Below are positions 59,020 through 64,000 of a stretch of 64,000 bases of DNA, piece after piece. The stretch comes from an uncultured Flavobacteriaceae bacterium (GTDB lineage Bacteria; Bacteroidota; Bacteroidia; Flavobacteriales; Flavobacteriaceae): assembly GCA_947495135.1 (NCBI GenBank), contig CANLXN010000001.1, positions 310,001 to 374,000 on the forward strand, written 5' to 3'. The notes below the pieces were generated by a model. The model made no database searches, was not told where the DNA came from, and was given only the letters and a program-made list of their open reading frames with translations. The stretch's first letter is position 1. Each line of letters starts with the position of its first letter. A program made the position numbers and the translations under genes.

Positions 59020-62000
59020 ATGAAAAATCTGATTGAAGAGTTAAAAGAGAATAATGTGGCTATTGCTTTGAATGGAGACCATTTAGAAATTAATTTCGAT
59101 GGCCAACTGGACGCAGAGTTGTTGACCAAGCTCAAAAGCAATAAACAGGAATTAATTGCTCTTTTAAAAAGTTATTCTATCGAAAATCAATTTTCGGATA
59201 TACTCCCTTTACAAGAGGCAGACCACTATGCCATTTCAAATGCCCAAAGAAGACTTTGGATTCTTGGACAGTATGAGGACGGGTCAGTAGCATATAACCT
59301 TCCTAATACGGTAGAACTATTTGGGGAATACGATAAAGACATATTCGATGAAGCAATAAACAAAGTCGTTAAAAGGCATGAAATTCTAAGAACCATTTTT
59401 AAAGAAGATGAATATGGTGAAATACGGCAATGGGTAATTGCTTCGGAGAAGTTTAAATTTAATATGGATTTCGTGGATTTACGAAATCAAGAAAATGGCA
59501 AAGAAGAGTTATTCAAATATATATCTCAAGATTCGTACAAAGCGTTCGACTTAGAGAACGGACCCTTACTAAGAGTTAGCTTGCTTCAGTTAGAAGATCA
59601 ACATTATGTTTTCTATTACAACATGCACCACATTATTAGCGATGGCTGGTCAATGGATGTATTAATTAATGACACCAAGTCTTTTTATGAGTCATTGAAA
59701 CAGGGGGTGCCTGAAACACTTCCCAAATTACAGATTCATTATAAAGATTTTGCTGGATGGCAGCTGGAGCAATTGAAGAATGATTCTTTTAACAATGACA
59801 AGAAATACTGGGGAAATTATTTGTCAGGTACTTTACCCATTCTCAATTTGCCAAGCGATAAATTGCGTCCACCTGTTTTTAGTTATAGTGGGAGGCAGCT
59901 TAGCACCTTAATTGATGCAAAAAAGACCGCCCTTTTACTGGATTATTGTAAATCCAATGGAGGTACATTATTTATGGGGCTTTTATCGCTATGGAGCATA
60001 TTATTTCACAAATATACTAGTCAAAAAGACATTGTAATAGGATCCCCAGTAGCTGGTCGTGAACATGCAGATTTAGTAGATCAAATAGGATTTTACATTA
60101 ATACTTTGGTGCATAGAAACGAGGTGGACCCAAAAGCTAGTTTTGATGCTTTTTTTGAAACTGTAAAGAAGAATGTTTTATCATCTTTCGATCATCAACA
60201 ATATCCTTTTGATGTGCTCTTGGATGATCTCGGCCTAGAAAGAGATATGAGTCGAAACGCATTATTCGATGTCCTTCTTACCTTGCAAAACACAGGAAAA
60301 GGTTCTAGCGATAATGGTTTTATGCAGGGTGAGGAAGTAGGAGTTATTAAGGATCATGGCCCCACTTTTTCTCAGATGGATTTGGTGATTGATTTTCAAG
60401 AAATTGGGGATGAACTTTATTTTCAGCTTATCTATAACGATGATATTTATGAAGATGAAATGATCCGTAACATGATGCTTCATTTCACCCAAATTATCGA
60501 GGGTTTGCTTGAAGCGCCTTCTCAGCAAATAAGTAGAGCGAACTATTTGCCAACTAGCGAGAGAACTCAACTTTTAGAAGTTTTCAATGCATCCGAAGTC
60601 GAATTGTGTAGCACTACATCTTTCTTGGATCTATTTCAAAAATATGTTGATGAAACTCCTAATAAGACGGCTTTACGGAGCGATGAACGTTCACTAATAT
60701 ATCAAGAATTAGATAATCTTTCCAGCCAATTGGCAAATTATCTAAGCACTGTATATCCATTGTCTAAAGGAGATTTAGTGGTCATAAATACAGAACGAAG
60801 TCAATGGTTGCTAACCAGTATTTTAGCCATTTTCAAATTGGGATGTGCCTATATTCCAATCGATCCTTCGTATCCGGAAGATAGAAAACAATATATTTTA
60901 GACGACTCAAATAGCGACTATGTAATTGATCAATCCCTGTTAAACTCATTCAATGCAGTAAGTCATGATATTTCGACCGAATTTACTTCTGAAATTTTAG
61001 AGCCTGAAGATTTAGCGTATGTTATATACACATCTGGATCCACGGGTAAACCAAAGGGAGTAATGATCGAACATCGAGGAATGATGAATCATTTATACGC
61101 GATGGAACGAGAGTTGTCTTTAAACGAGCAGAGTATAATTGTTCAGAATGCCCCCTATACATTCGATATTTCGGTTTGGCAATTACTAAACGCTCTCATT
61201 GTAGGTGGAACCACAAGTATCTTTTCACAGGATACGGTTCTAAACTCTAAGCAGTTTCTTGAAAAATTAGAAAGTGAACATATTACAATCTTACAGGTTG
61301 TACCAAGCTATTTGAAAGTTTTATTGGATACAGATGTTGATTTTAACCAACGTAGTTTCCAAAATCTAAACTATTTATTAGTGACAGGAGAAGCCGTATC
61401 TATGGATGTAGTATCAAGATGGTTCGATTTGTATCCAGAAATTCAACTAGTCAATGCATATGGACCAGCAGAGGCATCAGATGACGTCACCTTACATATT
61501 ATGAGCGCTGTTCCCGAAGGAATTACTGTTCCCGTAGGAAAGGTAATCGATAATATGAGTTTGTATATTTTAGATGAAGGCTTAGAGCTCTGCGGAAAAG
61601 GAATTGTTGGAGAAATATGTGTTTCTGGTATCGGATTAGCTAAAGGATATTTAAATAGGCCAGAACTAACAGAACAGAAATTTATTAATCATCCTTTTAA
61701 GAAAGGTGAACGACTATATCGAACTGGTGACCTTGGTCGTATTCAAAAAGATGGAATTGTTGAATTTGTTGGTAGAAAAGATAATCAGGTAAAAGTAAAT
61801 GGTCACCGAATTGAACTTGGAGAAATAGAACACTATTTCTTAGCTATTCAAGATATAAAAGGAGCGGTTGTGCTACCCACAGAGAACGAAGGAGGGCGAG
61901 TTCAATTGGCGCTTTATTTTGAAGCTATTAGCGAATTAAACATAACAGAGCTGCGCGAGTATACTGCTACTAAGATGCCATTTTTTATGGTGCCTAGTTA

Positions 62001-64000
62001 TTTCATTCAGCTAGAACGTTTACCATTAACACCTAATGGTAAAATAGATAGAAAGGCATTGCCAAGTCCACTTTCTTTAGATTTGGTTAGTGGCCTAGAA
62101 TATGTAGCACCGAAGACAGCGAATGAAATTGCTTTGATTTCGGTATGTCAAGATGTGCTGAACAGAGAACAAATTGGTGTTAAGGACAACTTCTTTAACT
62201 TGGGGGGAGACTCTATTAAGTCTATTCAAGTTGTTTCAAGACTAAGACAGAATGGTTACACACTTAAAGTGGATCAAATTCTACAGCATCCTATCCTTGA
62301 GCGTTTAGCAGGTCTTATGTCTATTGAGACTAGGACCATTGATCAGTCCACGGTAGAAGGAATCGTTCCATTAACGCCAATTCAATGTGGATTTTTTAAG
62401 GACGAAAAAATTAAAAATCGCCAATATTACAATCAATCAGTAGTCTTAAAGACCTCTGAAAGATTGGATTTAGAAGTTGTAGAGTCTTGTCTAAAAGAAT
62501 TAGTATGCCATCATGATGCATTGAGAATGGTTTTCAAGAGTTCTGAAGATAAGTGGACCCAGTATAATTTGGGAGATTCTTCTAACAATTTCGGCTATGT
62601 ATTTCATGACCTGAGTAATTTAGATCATCCAAAAGAAGAAATGCTTTCCATAGGGACTTCACTACAATCTTCGATTAATTTGGAGGAGGGGCCTTTAATG
62701 AAAGTTGGACATTTCCGATTGGAAGATGGCGACTATTTGGCTCTTATTATTCATCATTTAGTAGTAGACGGTGTTTCTTGGAGAATTTTGATGGAAGATT
62801 TATCGACCCTGTTCATTCAAGCACAAAAGGGAATAGAATTTAGTCTACCTCTTAAAACCGATTCTTTTCAAACCTGGTCTGTTTCTTTGAACGAATATGC
62901 ACATAGCATAAAATTTCAGAAAGAACACCAATACTGGGAGGCCTTATCAGACATAGAAGTTCCAGAATTGCCGAGGGATAAGATAAGTGGGAAGAGACGT
63001 GTACAAAATACAGATGTTTCTTTCACTATAAATGAAGCTACGACTGCGTTAATTCAGTCTAAAATTCATTCAACTTATAATACGGAGATGAACGATTTAT
63101 TACTGGCTTCATTGGGCTTGGCTATAAAAGACACATTGGGAGTAAATAAGAGTGTGCTTAGAATGGAAGGTCATGGTCGTGAAGAGTTTATAAAAGATAT
63201 AGATGTAACACGTACGTTGGGTTGGTTCACTTCAGAGTTTCCATTTTTACTCGATGTAAGTTCAGAAGAAGGAGTGATCGATGCATTGATAGACGTAAAA
63301 GAATCTTTGCGAAAAATCCCGAACAAAGGCTTAGGGTTTGGCTTGTACCAACATCTATTAGATACGCCTTCCAAGAGCTTGACTCCTCATATAGAGTTTA
63401 ATTATCTCGGTGATTTTGGTGCTGGGGTGGGGGCTAATGACAATGATTCAATGCTATTTGAATACACCTCTGAGCAAATAGGTTCTAATTCGGACATTGC
63501 AAACAATGAAAGTGATGTTTTGTTTTTAATTTCTGGGATGATCGTGAGTAATAAACTCGAGATATTTATGTCCTATTCAGATGAAGATTATGAAAGTGAG
63601 ACTATCGAAAAACTAAGCGATGCTTTTAAAGGTCATTTAGAATCGTATGTAAAATTGCTTTCAACTGCTGAAGATTCTTATCTAACTCCATCAGACTTAA
63701 GTTACTCTTTGGTATCGAAAGAAAGTCTAAAAGAGTTGAACAAGGATTTAAATATATTAGACGTTTACAGGTTGTCACCATTACAACATGGGTTTTATTA
63801 CCACTGGCTTTCAGACAAAACCAATAAGTTGTATTCAGAACAAATGTCTTATGGATTGAGTGGAGGTGAAATAAACGTGGAAGCGGTTAAAAAAGCGTTT
63901 GACGATCTAATTGCTCGTCATAATATTCTAAGGACCAGTTTTACAAATCAGCTTTCTGATGAAACCTTGCAAGTAGTTCATAGAAAAGTGCCGAGTAATT
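59020..64000 (+). CDS. NRPS, 3'-truncated by window edge: TubC_N-C-A-PCP-E-C... (D-Dab-like module)
   Basis: The frame opens at ATG 59020 and stays open to the window end (about 1660 residues seen). TubC docking domain 1-52 (starting MKNLIEELKENNVAI) is very close to that of the previous NRPS. C1: HHIISDG at 203-209. A (TSGSTGKPKG near 671; FDISVWQLL; NAYGPAEASDD) reads D-I-W-Q-L-T-A-D-D-K, the Dab-like pocket. PCP: LGGDS, Ser1065. The epimerization domain starts LTPIQCGFF and has HHLVVDG at 1245-1251 and EGHGRE, so a D-configured residue, probably D-Dab, is expected. A new C domain of the post-epimerase type begins near 1570 (LSPLQHGFYYHWL) and is cut by the edge. The first ~235 residues resemble the NRPS at 51449, the rest of C1 and the A domain the Dab modules of the genes at 20599 and 25781, so the gene looks like a recombination mosaic. 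Confidence 0.95.
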   Translation, partial: MKNLIEELKENNVAIALNGDHLEINFDGQLDAELLTKLKSNKQELIALLKSYSIENQFSDILPLQEADHYAISNAQRRLWILGQYEDGSVAYNLPNTVELFGEYDKDIFDEAINKVVKRHEILRTIFKEDEYGEIRQWVIASEKFKFNMDFVDLRNQENGKEELFKYISQDSYKAFDLENGPLLRVSLLQLEDQHYVFYYNMHHIISDGWSMDVLINDTKSFYESLKQGVPETLPKLQIHYKDFAGWQLEQLKNDSFNNDKKYWGNYLSGTLPILNLPSDKLRPPVFSYSGRQLSTLIDAKKTALLLDYCKSNGGTLFMGLLSLWSILFHKYTSQKDIVIGSPVAGREHADLVDQIGFYINTLVHRNEVDPKASFDAFFETVKKNVLSSFDHQQYPFDVLLDDLGLERDMSRNALFDVLLTLQNTGKGSSDNGFMQGEEVGVIKDHGPTFSQMDLVIDFQEIGDELYFQLIYNDDIYEDEMIRNMMLHFTQIIEGLLEAPSQQISRANYLPTSERTQLLEVFNASEVELCSTTSFLDLFQKYVDETPNKTALRSDERSLIYQELDNLSSQLANYLSTVYPLSKGDLVVINTERSQWLLTSILAIFKLGCAYIPIDPSYPEDRKQYILDDSNSDYVIDQSLLNSFNAVSHDISTEFTSEILEPEDLAYVIYTSGSTGKPKGVMIEHRGMMNHLYAMERELSLNEQSIIVQNAPYTFDISVWQLLNALIVGGTTSIFSQDTVLNSKQFLEKLESEHITILQVVPSYLKVLLDTDVDFNQRSFQNLNYLLVTGEAVSMDVVSRWFDLYPEIQLVNAYGPAEASDDVTLHIMSAVPEGITVPVGKVIDNMSLYILDEGLELCGKGIVGEICVSGIGLAKGYLNRPELTEQKFINHPFKKGERLYRTGDLGRIQKDGIVEFVGRKDNQVKVNGHRIELGEIEHYFLAIQDIKGAVVLPTENEGGRVQLALYFEAISELNITELREYTATKMPFFMVPSYFIQLERLPLTPNGKIDRKALPSPLSLDLVSGLEYVAPKTANEIALISVCQDVLNREQIGVKDNFFNLGGDSIKSIQVVSRLRQNGYTLKVDQILQHPILERLAGLMSIETRTIDQSTVEGIVPLTPIQCGFFKDEKIKNRQYYNQSVVLKTSERLDLEVVESCLKELVCHHDALRMVFKSSEDKWTQYNLGDSSNNFGYVFHDLSNLDHPKEEMLSIGTSLQSSINLEEGPLMKVGHFRLEDGDYLALIIHHLVVDGVSWRILMEDLSTLFIQAQKGIEFSLPLKTDSFQTWSVSLNEYAHSIKFQKEHQYWEALSDIEVPELPRDKISGKRRVQNTDVSFTINEATTALIQSKIHSTYNTEMNDLLLASLGLAIKDTLGVNKSVLRMEGHGREEFIKDIDVTRTLGWFTSEFPFLLDVSSEEGVIDALIDVKESLRKIPNKGLGFGLYQHLLDTPSKSLTPHIEFNYLGDFGAGVGANDNDSMLFEYTSEQIGSNSDIANNESDVLFLISGMIVSNKLEIFMSYSDEDYESETIEKLSDAFKGHLESYVKLLSTAEDSYLTPSDLSYSLVSKESLKELNKDLNILDVYRLSPLQHGFYYHWLSDKTNKLYSEQMSYGLSGGEINVEAVKKAFDDLIARHNILRTSFTNQLSDETLQVVHRKVPSN

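Noticed and set aside
1-64000. CRISPR arrays, tRNA or rRNA genes, insertion sequences with transposases
   Set aside because: No direct-repeat array, RNA gene or transposase ORF was seen; repeated DNA is explained by homologous NRPS modules and the two inverted-repeat elements.

Overview
The window is one continuous stretch of a very large nonribosomal peptide synthetase (NRPS) / polyketide synthase (PKS) biosynthetic locus. Every supported gene lies on the + strand with short gaps, so it probably forms one or a few long transcripts. AT-rich DNA, the lack of Shine-Dalgarno sequences before the starts, a Bacteroidota-type outer-membrane beta-barrel protein (carboxypeptidase-like regulatory domain plus plug), a GIN/DUF2807 protein and a short 'KGG' leader peptide all point to a flavobacterium-like member of Bacteroidota. 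Both ends cut through NRPS genes, so the locus extends beyond the window on both sides.

Layout. 1-17952: four NRPS genes: partial C-A-PCP; C-A-PCP; C-A-PCP-C*; C*-A-PCP-C-A-PCP-C. 18097-20439: two tailoring or precursor genes, a KamA-type radical SAM protein and a TauD/SyrP-like Fe(II)/2-oxoglutarate oxygenase. 20599-32344: two bimodular NRPS genes. 32518-32664: a 48-residue double-glycine-leader peptide. 32786-37261: one PKS module (KS-AT-KR-ACP). 37410-38666: an EctB-like diaminobutyrate aminotransferase. 38745-39407: a DUF2807/GIN protein without a signal peptide. 39534-48695: an NRPS with an epimerase and a degenerate terminal C-like domain. 48745-51129: an outer-membrane beta-barrel protein. 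51449-58684: a bimodular NRPS ending in a thioesterase whose nucleophile is Cys. 59020-64000: the start of another NRPS (C-A-PCP-E-C...), open at the right edge.

How the genes may work together. Reading specificity residues by eye against GrsA numbering gives a tentative series: X (DAKHDGDIVK), Gly-like, Val, Thr-like, Val-like, X (DAHHLALCLK), Dab-like (DIWQLTADDK), Phe, Dab-like, malonate reduced to a hydroxyl, D-Asn, basic (DVWQATCDDK), Orn- or Ser-like, Thr, thioesterase. A further D-Dab-like module follows the thioesterase. The EctB-like enzyme is well placed to supply 2,4-diaminobutyrate (Dab). The product is therefore inferred to be a long, cationic, Dab-rich peptide with one statine-like unit, released by a Cys-type thioesterase as a lactone, beta-lactone or acid. 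N-terminal TubC-type docking domains on six NRPS genes and short hydrophobic C-terminal tails suggest how the megasynthases line up.

The most unusual points are: the Cys-nucleophile, type-II-TE-like release domain; back-to-back C domains with broken HHxxxDG motifs; a KamA homologue that appears to lack the lysine- and PLP-binding residues; the embedded KGG peptide; and a duplicated ~216-bp inverted-repeat-bounded element in front of the last two NRPS genes. Substrate predictions were read by eye and were not computed.
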